Assembly: GCF_013401435.1 (NCBI RefSeq)
Contig: NZ_JACBGN010000038.1
Coordinates: 1-39,389, forward strand
Direction of reading: 5' to 3'
Origin: Streptomyces sp. BR123
Lineage (GTDB): Bacteria > Actinomycetota > Actinomycetes > Streptomycetales > Streptomycetaceae
DNA: 39,389 bases
This document shows, in pieces, positions 25,951 to 33,380 of the stretch. The notes beneath the pieces are model-generated. The model saw only the letters and a list, made by a program, of their open reading frames with translations. It made no database searches and was not told the origin of the DNA. How positions within the stretch are numbered: the stretch's first letter is position 1; each line of letters starts with the position of its first letter. Both the position numbers and the translations under genes were made by a program.

Positions 25951-26403
25951 TCAGGCCTCCTCGGGGGCGCGGGAGACGAGCTTCGTCCACGCGGTCACCA
26001 CGTGCTCGCCGGCGTCGTCGTGGACCTCGCCGCGGATGTCGATGATGTCGTTGCCCGCCAGGGTCTTCACGGCCTCGATGGTGGAGGTCACCGAGAGCCG
26101 GTCACCGGCCCGCACGGGGCGGTGGTAGGCGAACTTCTGGTCACCGTGGACGACGCGGCTGTAGTCCAGTCCGAGCTGCGGGTCGGCGACGACCCGGCCC
26201 GCGGCCGCGAAGGTGATCGCGAAGACGAAGGTCGGCGGGGCGATCACGTCCTGGTAGCCGGCGGCCTTGGCGGCTTCGGCGTCGGTGTAGACGGGGTTCT
26301 CGTCCCCGACCGCGACCGCGAACTCGCGGATCTTCTCGCGGCCGACCTCGTACGGATCGGTGGGCGGGTAGCTCCGCCCGACGAAGGACTGGTCGAGCGC
26401 CAT
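25951..26403 (-). CDS. HadA-like dehydratase partner subunit
   Basis: The 150-aa product is a hot-dog-fold protein of the FAS1-type dehydratase region. At the position of the hydratase-2 motif it reads VAVGDENPVYTDAEAA. The histidine is replaced by tyrosine, so it is expected to be the non-catalytic partner that shapes the acyl channel, as in mycobacterial HadA. AGGAGG precedes the ATG at 26403. It is downstream of rpmG and coupled to hadB. No HadC homologue is present here, so only one dehydratase pair is encoded. Confidence 0.88.
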   Translation of the reverse strand: MALDQSFVGRSYPPTDPYEVGREKIREFAVAVGDENPVYTDAEAAKAAGYQDVIAPPTFVFAITFAAAGRVVADPQLGLDYSRVVHGDQKFAYHRPVRAGDRLSVTSTIEAVKTLAGNDIIDIRGEVHDDAGEHVVTAWTKLVSRAPEEA

Positions 26404-26473
26404 GGCTCCCTACCTCCTGGGGAAAGTGACGGACACGGACACGGACAGGGACTCGAGGTCGCGGAAACGACAC

Positions 26474-26503
26474 GAGGCCGCCCCCGTTGAAGGGGACGAC
26501 CTC
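26474..26503 (-). terminator. Imperfect terminator-like hairpin between rpmG and hadA
   Basis: GAGG (26474-26477) with CCTC (26500-26503) and an inner CCCC/GGGG pair form a stem with two mismatches. It may reduce read-through from rpmG into hadA. Confidence 0.4.
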
Positions 26504-26536
26504 ATGGCGTTGCCTGTGTTCGAGACTGCGCCGGTG

Positions 26537-26701
26537 TCAGCGGGTCTCGCGGTGCGCGGTGTGCGAGTTGCAGCGCGGGCAGTGCTTCTTCATCTCAAGA
26601 CGGTCCGGGTTGTTACGCCGGTTCTTCTTGGTGATGTAGTTCCGCTCCTTGCACTCCACGCAGGCCAGCGTGATCTTCGGGCGGACGTCGGTGGCAGCCA
26701 C
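26537..26701 (-). CDS. rpmG: 50S ribosomal protein L33 (zinc-binding form)
   Basis: L33 is a small 50S protein near the E site. The GTG at 26701 gives 54 aa ([21 protein letters not shown]), with AAGGAG upstream; the longer open frame is spurious. CVEC and CPRC form an intact four-cysteine zinc ribbon, so this is the C+ form, not the zinc-free paralogue that Streptomyces usually induces under zinc shortage. It follows tRNA-Thr and tRNA-Met on the same strand, the order seen in mycobacteria. Confidence 0.96.
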
Positions 26702-26790
26702 GTGAGTGCTCCTTGACGGACTAATGGACGGATCGAACGCATAAAAGAGTAGCCGATCGGGAGACCGACCCCGCAATCGGCTACTGTGGG

Positions 26791-26863
26791 TAGCGGCGAC
26801 CGGACTTGAACCGGTGACACAGCGATTATGAGCCGCTTGCTCTACCGACTGAGCTACGCCGCT
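26791..26863 (-). tRNA. tRNA-Met (CAT), elongator type
   Basis: The cloverleaf has acceptor AGCGGCG with CGCCGCT, anticodon loop CTCATAA (CAT at 26828-26830) and T-arm ACCGG-TTCAAGT-CCGGT. The first acceptor pair is matched, which excludes the initiator. A CAT anticodon can also belong to lysidine-modified tRNA-Ile; Met is preferred because tRNA-Thr and tRNA-Met precede rpmG in mycobacteria. Confidence 0.9.
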
Positions 26864-26878
26864 TTGATGTGATCGGCT

Positions 26879-26896
26879 CCCCACCCGAGGGTGGGG
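26879..26896 (-). other. Hairpin between tRNA-Thr and tRNA-Met
   Basis: CCCCACCC (26879-26886) and GGGTGGGG (26889-26896) form a perfect 8-bp stem with a 2-nt loop. It has no U-run, so it may mark a processing point in the tRNA precursor. Confidence 0.5.
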
Positions 26897-26911
26897 GGCC
26901 TCTCTCACCAG

Positions 26912-26984
26912 AGCCCCAATGCGGAATCGAACCGCAGACCTTCTCCTTACCATGGAGACGCTCTACCGACTGAGCTATTGGGGC
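26912..26984 (-). tRNA. tRNA-Thr (GGT)
   Basis: The cloverleaf has acceptor GCCCCAA with TTGGGGC, D-arm GCTC...GAGC, anticodon loop ATGGTAA (GGT at 26949-26951) and T-arm TGCGG-TTCGATT-CCGCA. No CCA is encoded. Confidence 0.97.
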
Positions 26985-27378
26985 GAGCGAGGAAGACATT
27001 ACACGGTTGCCAGCCGAACGCCCAAATCCATTGCCGGGGCTGACCCGGGACCCCCAGCCGGCGGGGTGGGCGGACGGACGGGCAGGCCGGCGCGGGGACC
27101 CGTACGCGGCCCCCGGCCCCGGCGTACGGCAGCCGGCCCGGCGGTGGCGGGCCGGTGGCGCGGCGGGGCGGCCGGTGGTGCGGCGGTACGACCAACGCGG
27201 CCTGCGTGCCTGCGTGAAGGCGGGGGCCTCGCGCCCTACGCTCGGGGCACGCTGCGTGATCTTGGGCTGCAGGCCGCAGGCCGGGGGCCGCACCACGCGG
27301 GGCCCCGCCCCGGCTCCCGGCCGCTCCGGCCCAGGACCCGCCCGAGCCACCGCACCACCGCACCACCGCAGGAGCGCG
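26985..27378. other. Divergent intergenic region tRNA-Thr / amidohydrolase-like gene
   Basis: This 394-nt, very GC-rich gap contains the tRNA promoter at its left end and a GGAG ribosome-binding site at its right end. Frames in between are upstream extensions of the amidohydrolase gene without start signals. I see no RNA gene here. Confidence 0.6.
26996..27025 (-). promoter_or_regulatory. Promoter of tRNA-Thr/tRNA-Met/rpmG
   Basis: TTGGGC (27020-27025) and TAATGT (26996-27001) on the minus strand lie 18 nt apart. The predicted start is about 5 nt before the tRNA-Thr 5' end. Confidence 0.6.
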
Positions 27379-28704
27379 ATGTCCGACAGCCAGCCGCAGC
27401 AGCCGCCCCCGTCCCCGCGCAGCGGCCGCGGCGAGGGCGGCCCGGGTTCCCCGCGCGGCAGCCGCGGCGAGGGCCCGGCGCCGGGCGCCCACGCGGGCGC
27501 CGCCGAGTCCGCGGCGCTGCTGCTCGCCGGGGCCCGCCTCACGGACGGCCGCACGGTCGACGTCCGCCTCGGCGGCGGCCGGATCCAGGCCGTCGGCGCC
27601 GCCGGCAGCCTGTCCTCCGCGGGGTCGGCCCGGGTGGACCTGTCCGGCTTCCTGCTGCTGCCCGCCCCCGCCGAGCCGCACTCCCACGGGGACACCGCCC
27701 TGACCGCCGACGCCGAGGGGCGGGTCTCGTACGCGCCGGACCAGGTGCAGCGCCGGGCCACCGAGGCCGCCCTGCTCCAGCTGGGCCACGGCGCGACGGC
27801 CTTGCGCTCGCACGTCCGGATCGGCGGTGAGCACGGCCTCGGGGCGCTGGAGGCCGTCCTCGCGGCCCGCCGCTCGCTGCGCGGGCTCGCGGACGTGAGC
27901 GCGGTGGCCGCGCCCCGTCTGCTGACCGGGACCTCGGGCGCGGACGGGCTCGCCGTGCTGCGGGACGCGGTCAGGATGGGCGCCTCCGTGATCGGTGGCT
28001 GCCCGGACCTCGACCCGGACCCGGCGGGCTTCGCGGAGGCCGTGCTGGAGCTCGCCGCCGAGCACGGCTGCCCGGTGGACCTGCACACGGACGGTGACGA
28101 CCCCGGCCGGCTGGCCCGGCTCGCCGAGATGGCCGAGGAGATGCGGCCGGGCGTGACGATCGGCCCCTGCGGCGGCCTGTCCCGGCTCCCGCTGGAGGTG
28201 GCCCAGCGGGCCGCCGACCGGCTGGCCGCGGCCGGCGTACGGGTGACCTGCCTGCCCCAGGGCGACTGTGCGGCCCTGGAGCGGCGGGGCCTGCGCACCG
28301 CCCCCGTACGGCTGCTGCGTGCCGCCGGGGTGCGGGTCGCGGCCGGCAGCGGGGCCCTGCGCGACGCCGGGAACCCGGTCGGGCGGGGCGACCCGCTGGA
28401 GGCCGCGTACCTGCTGGCCTCCCAGGGCGGGCTGCGGCCGACGGAGGCCTACGACACGGTGAGCGCCGCCGCCCGGGAGGCGATGGGCCTGCCGGAGGTA
28501 CGGGTGGAGGCCGGGTTCCCGGCGGAGCTGCTCGCGGTGCGCGGGGACCGGATCGCCGGGGTGCTGTCCCTCGCGTACAGCCGGATCGTGATCCACCGCG
28601 GCCGGGTGGTCGCCCGGACGAGCGCCGTACGGGAGTACTGCGACTCGGCGGTCGCGGTGGCCCTGGACCTGCCCCGGCAGGGCCGTATGGAGCCGGGTGC
28701 CTGA
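27379..28704 (+). CDS. Amidohydrolase-family protein, cytosine-deaminase-like, probably inactive
   Basis: The 441-aa product aligns by eye with metal-dependent amidohydrolases of the cytosine deaminase type. The first 40 residues are a Gly/Pro/Arg-rich disordered stretch; the barrel begins at about LLLAGARLTDGRTVDV. The HxH pair is kept (His101, His103 in EPHSHGD) and so is the strand-5 histidine (His236 in DLHTDGDDP). The catalytic glutamate three residues later is Gly239, the strand-6 histidine is Pro263 (VTIGPCGGLS) and the strand-8 aspartate is Gly325 (AAGSGALRD). The structure-like NPVGRGDPLEAA loop is retained. It may therefore be a pseudoenzyme or have a changed activity. The ATG has GCAGGAG upstream. 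Confidence 0.8.
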   Translation: MSDSQPQQPPPSPRSGRGEGGPGSPRGSRGEGPAPGAHAGAAESAALLLAGARLTDGRTVDVRLGGGRIQAVGAAGSLSSAGSARVDLSGFLLLPAPAEPHSHGDTALTADAEGRVSYAPDQVQRRATEAALLQLGHGATALRSHVRIGGEHGLGALEAVLAARRSLRGLADVSAVAAPRLLTGTSGADGLAVLRDAVRMGASVIGGCPDLDPDPAGFAEAVLELAAEHGCPVDLHTDGDDPGRLARLAEMAEEMRPGVTIGPCGGLSRLPLEVAQRAADRLAAAGVRVTCLPQGDCAALERRGLRTAPVRLLRAAGVRVAAGSGALRDAGNPVGRGDPLEAAYLLASQGGLRPTEAYDTVSAAAREAMGLPEVRVEAGFPAELLAVRGDRIAGVLSLAYSRIVIHRGRVVARTSAVREYCDSAVAVALDLPRQGRMEPGA

Positions 28705-28758
28705 GCGTCCGGCGGGTATGCGCGGGCGGCCGGGCCCGGGTCGTCGTACGGTCGGCTC

Positions 28759-29415
28759 ATGCGCATCGTCATCGCGGGTGGACACGGTCAGATCGCGTTG
28801 CGGCTGGAGCGGTTGCTCACCGTGCGCGGGTACGAGGTCGCGGGCATCATCCGCGACCGGACGCAGGGCGACGACCTCCGGGAGGCGGGCGCCGAGCCGG
28901 TGCTGTGCGACCTGGAGTCGGCGACGGTCGAGCACGTGGCCGGCATCCTGCAGGGCGCGGAGGCCGCGGTGTTCGCGGCGGGCGCGGGCCCGGGCAGCGG
29001 CATCGCCCGCAAGGACACGGTGGACCGGGGCGCGGCGGTGCTGTTCGCCGATGCGGCCGAACGGGCAGGGGTGCGGCGCTTCCTGATCGTGTCTTCGATG
29101 GGTGCGAACGCGCAGCACGAGGGCGACGACGTGTTCGACGCCTACCTGCGGGCGAAGGGCGAGGCGGACGACCACGTCCGTACCCGCCTCGGCCTGGAGT
29201 GGACCGTCCTGCGCCCGGGGTCGCTGGTCGACGACCCCGGGACGGGGCTGGTGCGCCTGGAGGCGCACGCGGGCGGCGGCGCCGTGCCCCGCGACGACGT
29301 GGCCGCGGTGCTGGCGGAGCTCCTCGAAACGCCGGCGACGGCGGGCCTGACCCTGGAGCTGGTCGCCGGCTCGGTCCCGGTGACGGTGGCCGTCAAGGAC
29401 GTGGCGGGCAACTGA
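28759..29415 (+). CDS. NAD(P)-binding SDR-like protein
   Basis: The 218-aa product is an atypical short-chain dehydrogenase with an NAD(P)-binding Rossmann fold. It starts MRIVIAGGHGQIALRLERLL, a GGxGxI dinucleotide loop, and contains VSSMGAN and a downstream YLRAKGEAD segment with the YxxxK pair. Relatives include NAD(P)H-binding biliverdin-reductase-B-like proteins; the substrate is unknown. The ATG at 28759 has no ribosome-binding site. TACGGT ends 6 nt before it, so translation may be leaderless. It begins 54 nt after the amidohydrolase-like gene. Confidence 0.85.
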   Translation: MRIVIAGGHGQIALRLERLLTVRGYEVAGIIRDRTQGDDLREAGAEPVLCDLESATVEHVAGILQGAEAAVFAAGAGPGSGIARKDTVDRGAAVLFADAAERAGVRRFLIVSSMGANAQHEGDDVFDAYLRAKGEADDHVRTRLGLEWTVLRPGSLVDDPGTGLVRLEAHAGGGAVPRDDVAAVLAELLETPATAGLTLELVAGSVPVTVAVKDVAGN

Positions 29416-29562
29416 GCAGAAGCCCGGTGACGACCGGTGACGGCCGGTCAGAGGTCGGCGGCGGCCTCGTCGTCGGACCGCCCGACGGAATCCTGTTCGC
29501 CGTGCTCCCCGCGGGCAGCAGGGCCTCGTACGACGGCTCGCGGACCAACGCAGCGCCCCCGC

Positions 29563-29991
29563 TCACGGGCTCTCCAGTCGCCGGCGCCACCACGGATCGC
29601 CCGGGGCGGCGTACGGATCGGGAAGCGTACGGGCGAGGAACCGCTCGTCGAGCGGCGTGAGCACGGCTCGCAGCTGTCGCGCCGCCCCCGGCGGGAGCGC
29701 GCGGCCGATGTCCTCCAGCACCTGCCGGTGGTCCCCGCCCCAGGGCGGCTCACAGCACGGGTAGTGCATCCGGAAGTCCGGGTAGACGAACCGGGGCCCT
29801 GGGCCGTGCGCGAGCTCGCGCCAGCCGAGCCACGCGGCGTGCGTGGCGCCGGGCTCGTACAGGCGCCGCTCGACGCGGCCGATCCCGGCCAGGAACGTGC
29901 CGGAGATCCCGGGGATGGCCCGCCCGCCGTGCGGCGGGCGCGGGATGCGCTGCAGGTCTCGCCGGACCTGCGCGGGTGCCTTACGCGGCAT
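29563..29991 (-). CDS. Hypothetical protein
   Basis: I do not recognise this 142-aa product. It is rich in Arg, Pro and Trp, with FRMHYPCCEPPWGGDHRQVLEDIGRALPP in the middle, which holds a CC pair and two nearby histidines. The C-terminal DPYAAPGDPWWRRRLESP is conserved-looking. It has no membrane segment. The ATG at 29991 has only a weak AAAGG site. The codon bias fits a real gene. It lies between the SDR-like gene (convergent) and tRNA-Tyr. Confidence 0.65.
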   Translation of the reverse strand: MPRKAPAQVRRDLQRIPRPPHGGRAIPGISGTFLAGIGRVERRLYEPGATHAAWLGWRELAHGPGPRFVYPDFRMHYPCCEPPWGGDHRQVLEDIGRALPPGAARQLRAVLTPLDERFLARTLPDPYAAPGDPWWRRRLESP

Positions 29992-30086
29992 GGGCCTTTC
30001 GGCCGGGAATGCGGTTCACGCGGCCATCATGCCCGTATCCGGCCTCCGGCCGCGCCGTATTTTCCGTCGGCGCCGGTCCCCATGCA

Positions 30087-30127
30087 GAACGGCCCCTGAC
30101 CGCGTTTCCGCAGATCAGGGGCCGTTC
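30087..30127 (-). terminator. Terminator after tRNA-Tyr
   Basis: GAACGGCCCCTGA (30087-30099) and TCAGGGGCCGTTC (30115-30127) form a perfect 13-bp stem 9 nt past the tRNA-Tyr gene. Confidence 0.85.
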
Positions 30128-30135
30128 TCTCCATG

Positions 30136-30217
30136 TGGCGGCGCCAGGATTCGAACCTGGGTAGGCTAAGCCGACGGATTTACAGTCCGCTCCCATTGGC
30201 CACTCGGGCACACCGCC
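30136..30217 (-). tRNA. tRNA-Tyr (GTA)
   Basis: The 82-nt class II tRNA has acceptor GGCGGTG with CGCCGCC, anticodon GTA at 30181-30183, a long variable arm and T-arm CCAGG-TTCGAAT-CCTGG, with discriminator A. In S. coelicolor the tRNA-Tyr gene beside yajQ is the chromosomal attachment site of the integrating plasmid SLP1. Here nothing is inserted. Confidence 0.96.
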
Positions 30218-30419
30218 ATGGGATATCGCCTTCGAGACCGCTTTGCGGCGGTGCTCCCTGGCAACGACGTAAACAATACCCGATGCTCCGGGATGCTTCG
30301 CCACCTGATTGATCAGCGCTGTCGGCGGGTGCGGTGGCTAGGCTTTGCCGAGCGGGCCGGGTACGGCCGGCCGCGGCCCCACCGGGGCATCGACAGCCGA
30401 CATCAAGGAGCCACAGCAC

Positions 30420-30908
30420 ATGGCCGACTCCAGTTTCGACATCGTCTCGAAGGTCGAGCGGCAGGAGGTCGACAACGCCCTCAACCAGGCCGCCAAGGAA
30501 CTCTCGCAGCGCTACGACTTCAAGGGCACCGGCGCCTCCATCTCCTGGTCCGGCGAGAAGATCCTGATGGAGGCGAACTCGGAGGACCGGGTCAAGGCCG
30601 TCCTCGACGTGTTCGAGACCAAGCTGGTCAAGCGCGGCATCTCGCTCAAGGCGCTGGACGCCGGCGAGCCGCAGCTGTCCGGCAAGGAGTACAAGATCTT
30701 CGCCTCGATCGAGGAGGGCATCTCCCAGGAGAACGCCAAGAAGGTGGCGAAGATGATCCGCGACGAGGGCCCGAAGGGCGTCAAGGCGCAGGTCCAGGGT
30801 GACGAGCTGCGCGTCAGCTCCAAGAGCCGCGACGACCTCCAGGCCGTCCAGGCGCTGCTGAAGGGCAAGGACCTGGACTTCGCGATCCAGTTCGTGAACT
30901 ACCGCTGA
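30420..30908 (+). CDS. yajQ: YajQ-family nucleotide-binding protein
   Basis: The 162-aa product matches the YajQ family, small two-domain proteins with RNA-binding-like folds that bind nucleotides; some members bind cyclic di-GMP. The protein begins [23 protein letters not shown] and includes the conserved [42 protein letters not shown] and final [12 protein letters not shown]. The ATG at 30420 is chosen over an upstream frame because AAGGAG precedes it. It is divergent from tRNA-Tyr. Confidence 0.93.
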   Translation: MADSSFDIVSKVERQEVDNALNQAAKELSQRYDFKGTGASISWSGEKILMEANSEDRVKAVLDVFETKLVKRGISLKALDAGEPQLSGKEYKIFASIEEGISQENAKKVAKMIRDEGPKGVKAQVQGDELRVSSKSRDDLQAVQALLKGKDLDFAIQFVNYR

Positions 30909-31331
30909 CAAACCTTCTGACCTGCACAAACGCAGTCAGGCCGGGCGAGCAGGGCACAACGGGGGCACATCGCCGGGGGTGAACTCCACCGCCGCCCTCG
31001 TTGTGTCCTCCTCGTCCGGCCGCAGGTGCCTGCACGTGTCGAGCGTGATCTACGGCTCGCGGCCGAGTCGGCGCGCGCGGGAGGACTGCCTCGCCCCGGG
31101 GCGGGCAGCATCACGTCATACAGGTCCGCGCCTGCCCACGGCCGCGTTCGTGCAGGCGCCGTGCGACGCCCTGCCCCCGCCACCGCTCGCGCACGGCAGG
31201 TTCCCGAGCCAGGGCTTACGGCCCGGCTCGGGGCGCGGCGCGCGCCTCCCGGGTCTCCCGTGTCGCGGCCACCTCGCCGTCGCGCAGTGCAACGACGAGG
31301 TGGACGGTATGGCAGGCTCCCGCCCGCGAGG
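30909..31331. other. Intergenic region yajQ / beta-helix protein gene
   Basis: This 423-nt gap between convergent genes contains a CTGACCTGC/GCAGTCAG hairpin with one bulge (30917-30939), a possible yajQ terminator. The rest is GC-rich with no gene, start signal or long repeat that I can support. Confidence 0.6.
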
Positions 31332-32750
31332 TCAGCCGGTGCAGCCGGGAACGGTGCCCAGCGGGGCGCAGTTGTTCGGGCGGTTGCGCTTGACCCTGGT
31401 GTCGTTCAGGGTGACCGTGCCCGATTCCTCGTAGATGCCGCCCCCGTCGCCGGCCGTGTTGCCCGTGACCGTGCTCCGGTTCAGGGTGGTGGAGCCGACG
31501 GCGCTGAAGAGGCCGCCGCCCTGGGCGGTGCCGCCGTCCGGGGCGCTGGCGGTGTTCTCGGTGATGTGTGACCGCTCGGCCGTCACGGTGCCGCCGAGAC
31601 CGTTGATGATGCCGCCGCCGAGGGCGGTGCCGCCGTCCGGGGCACTGGCGGTGTTGCCCTGTACCTCGGTGCTGTCCAGGGTGAGTGCACCGACGGCACC
31701 GATGCTGATCCCACCGCCCCGCGCCGTGCCGTTCGGGGCGGTGGCGCGGTTGTCGATGACGCGGCTGCGGGTCATGGACAGTGCGCCCCCGCTCCCGACC
31801 CCGCCGCCCAGGACGGTGCCGTCCGGAGCGCTGGAGGTGTTGTCGCGGATGACGGTGTCGGTCACGGCCATCGTGCCCGGCGAGGGGATGCCGTTCGTCA
31901 GAGCGCCGCGCACCGTACCGCCCGGGGCGCTGGCGTGGTTGTGGCTGATGGTGGTGTACTTGATCGTCGTCTGGGCGAAGCTGGCGATGCCGGCGCCGGA
32001 GGCGAAGTTGTCCACGTTCGCGGTGACGCGGACGGTGTTGTGGCGCACGCGGCTGTGGTTGACCGTCAGCGGGCCGTCATTGGCGATCCCGCCGCCCGCG
32101 GCAGCACTCGGCTCCGTCCCGGTGTAGCGGGCGGTGTTGCCGCTGACTTCGGTGTCGTTCAGGGTCGCCGTGCCGACGCTGTCGATGCCGCCGCCCTGGG
32201 CATAGACGTCGGACGTGGCGGTGTTGTCGATCACCCGGCTGTGGTTGACGGTCAGGATCCCCAGGTTGTTGATGCCGCCACCGCAGACCAGCCCCGGGGG
32301 GTCGGGGAATCCGGGGCAGTCCGTCGCCCTGCCGCCCTTGATCGTTGTCTGGTTGAGGGTCAGGGTGCCCCCGCTGTCCACCAGCAGGATGCGGAAGTCC
32401 GGCGCCGACGCATCACGCTTGATCGTGGCGCCGTTTCCTTCGATGGTGATGTCGCTGGCGATGGCCGGCAGGCCGTTGGCGGGGCTGCCGGGGTCGGGGG
32501 CCACCAGTTTGTAGGTGCACTTGCGGGCCAGGCGGATGGTGTCGGCGCCCGGTGAGCTGTTCGCCCTGTTGATCGCCTCGACGAGGTCCGGGACCGAGCA
32601 CCTCAGGGAGATGGGGGCGGCGTGGGCGAGCGGTCCCGGGAGCGCGACCGCAGCCGTGACCGCCAGGCCGGCTGCGACCAGGAGCGGAGCGGGAAATGAT
32701 CGCCGCACATCGGGGAGAGGAGCCTTCGTTCGGCTGTTCTTCAAGGGCAT
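31332..32750 (-). CDS. Secreted right-handed beta-helix repeat protein
   Basis: The 472-aa product has a signal peptide: basic N-terminus, hydrophobic APLLVAAGLAVTAAVAL, and a likely AHA cleavage at residue 44. The mature protein starts with an RCSVPDLVEAINRANSSPGADTIRLA segment, then ITIEGNGATI, and continues as about 12 turns rich in TLNxTxVxGNTA. Later turns carry a near-tandem NTASAPDGGTAxGGGI unit. Cysteines cluster at both ends (Cys pairs in the N-terminal cap and NCAPLGTVPGC at the C-terminus), suggesting disulphide-capped helix ends. This is a parallel beta-helix, a fold found in polysaccharide-active and adhesion proteins. No catalytic signature is seen. The ATG at 32750 has GAGGAG upstream; the longer open frame is unsupported. 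Confidence 0.8.
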   Translation of the reverse strand: MPLKNSRTKAPLPDVRRSFPAPLLVAAGLAVTAAVALPGPLAHAAPISLRCSVPDLVEAINRANSSPGADTIRLARKCTYKLVAPDPGSPANGLPAIASDITIEGNGATIKRDASAPDFRILLVDSGGTLTLNQTTIKGGRATDCPGFPDPPGLVCGGGINNLGILTVNHSRVIDNTATSDVYAQGGGIDSVGTATLNDTEVSGNTARYTGTEPSAAAGGGIANDGPLTVNHSRVRHNTVRVTANVDNFASGAGIASFAQTTIKYTTISHNHASAPGGTVRGALTNGIPSPGTMAVTDTVIRDNTSSAPDGTVLGGGVGSGGALSMTRSRVIDNRATAPNGTARGGGISIGAVGALTLDSTEVQGNTASAPDGGTALGGGIINGLGGTVTAERSHITENTASAPDGGTAQGGGLFSAVGSTTLNRSTVTGNTAGDGGGIYEESGTVTLNDTRVKRNRPNNCAPLGTVPGCTG

Positions 32751-33380
32751 GGGGCTCCTCTTTCTTCTGCACCGGATGGCAGCTCGGGGCGTGCGTCGTC
32801 CGTCGGCCTGGGGCCGGCCTCGGGCCGCCATGGCACGGGCCCGGACGGCGCGGTGTGCCGGAACCAGCCGATCACGCTCTCCTGCTGTCGGCTCCCCGAC
32901 GTGGCGCAAGCCCGTCCGTGTCCACCGGACCAGAGCAACTCCGATGGTCCGTTCGTGCCGGCGGCAACGTCCGCCGCGGGTTCGGGAGCTTCCGCACTCA
33001 CCTGACGTGCCCGGTGCCGGTGGCGACGGCGGCCGCGCTCGTGTCCAGGAACCTCTTCGAGGGGTGCCGGCCGGCCCGGGCGTCGCCACCGCCAAGGCGG
33101 CCTGGGAGATCCCGCGGGCAGGTCGAGCAGGTGGCGGAGGAGGGCGGGGAGCTGTGCGTACGGGTCCTGGGCAACGCCGGTTCCCTACGGCTGCCGAAGC
33201 TGCTCGACGCGCTGGACGCCGGGCAGCCGGTGGGGGCTGGACCCGAGCGGGCTGCGCCCCTCGACCCCGCCTGCCCGACCGCCCTGCACGGGTGGGAGTA
33301 CGGCCGGGCTGCCCCGGGTGGCCGGCCGCCGCGGGGGGCGGCGGCTGAGCGGCCCGGCGAGGGCGTCGGCGGCATGCGCC
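32751..33380. other. Intergenic region with possible gene remnant
   Basis: These 630 nt lie between the beta-helix gene and the glycosyltransferase gene, both on the minus strand. The left part must hold the beta-helix gene promoter, but I find no clear -10/-35 pair. The right part contains the possible STAS remnant described separately. Confidence 0.5.
33122..33310 (+). pseudogene. Possible remnant of a STAS domain (SulP-type transporter)
   Basis: A plus-strand frame reads ELCVRVLGNAGSLRLPKLLDALDAG, then after a short altered stretch LDPACPTALHGWE. This resembles the end of the C-terminal STAS domain of SulP-family anion transporters (in those, typically L-VLGN-LRLP-LLDALD followed by LDHAC-ALE-W). 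The codons are strongly G/C at position three. No membrane part, start signal or continuing homologous sequence surrounds it. A coding relic is the simplest reading; a chance open frame in GC-rich DNA cannot be excluded. Confidence 0.4.

Noticed and set aside
29448..29562. Minus-strand frame ending in EQDSVGRSDDEAAADL
   Set aside because: It looks like a protein C-terminus but continues from no recognisable upstream coding region, and it overlaps the hypothetical gene in another frame. A small gene or relic here is not supported.
31026..31571. Plus-strand frame downstream of yajQ
   Set aside because: It runs into the antisense of the beta-helix gene and has no start signal or recognisable motif.
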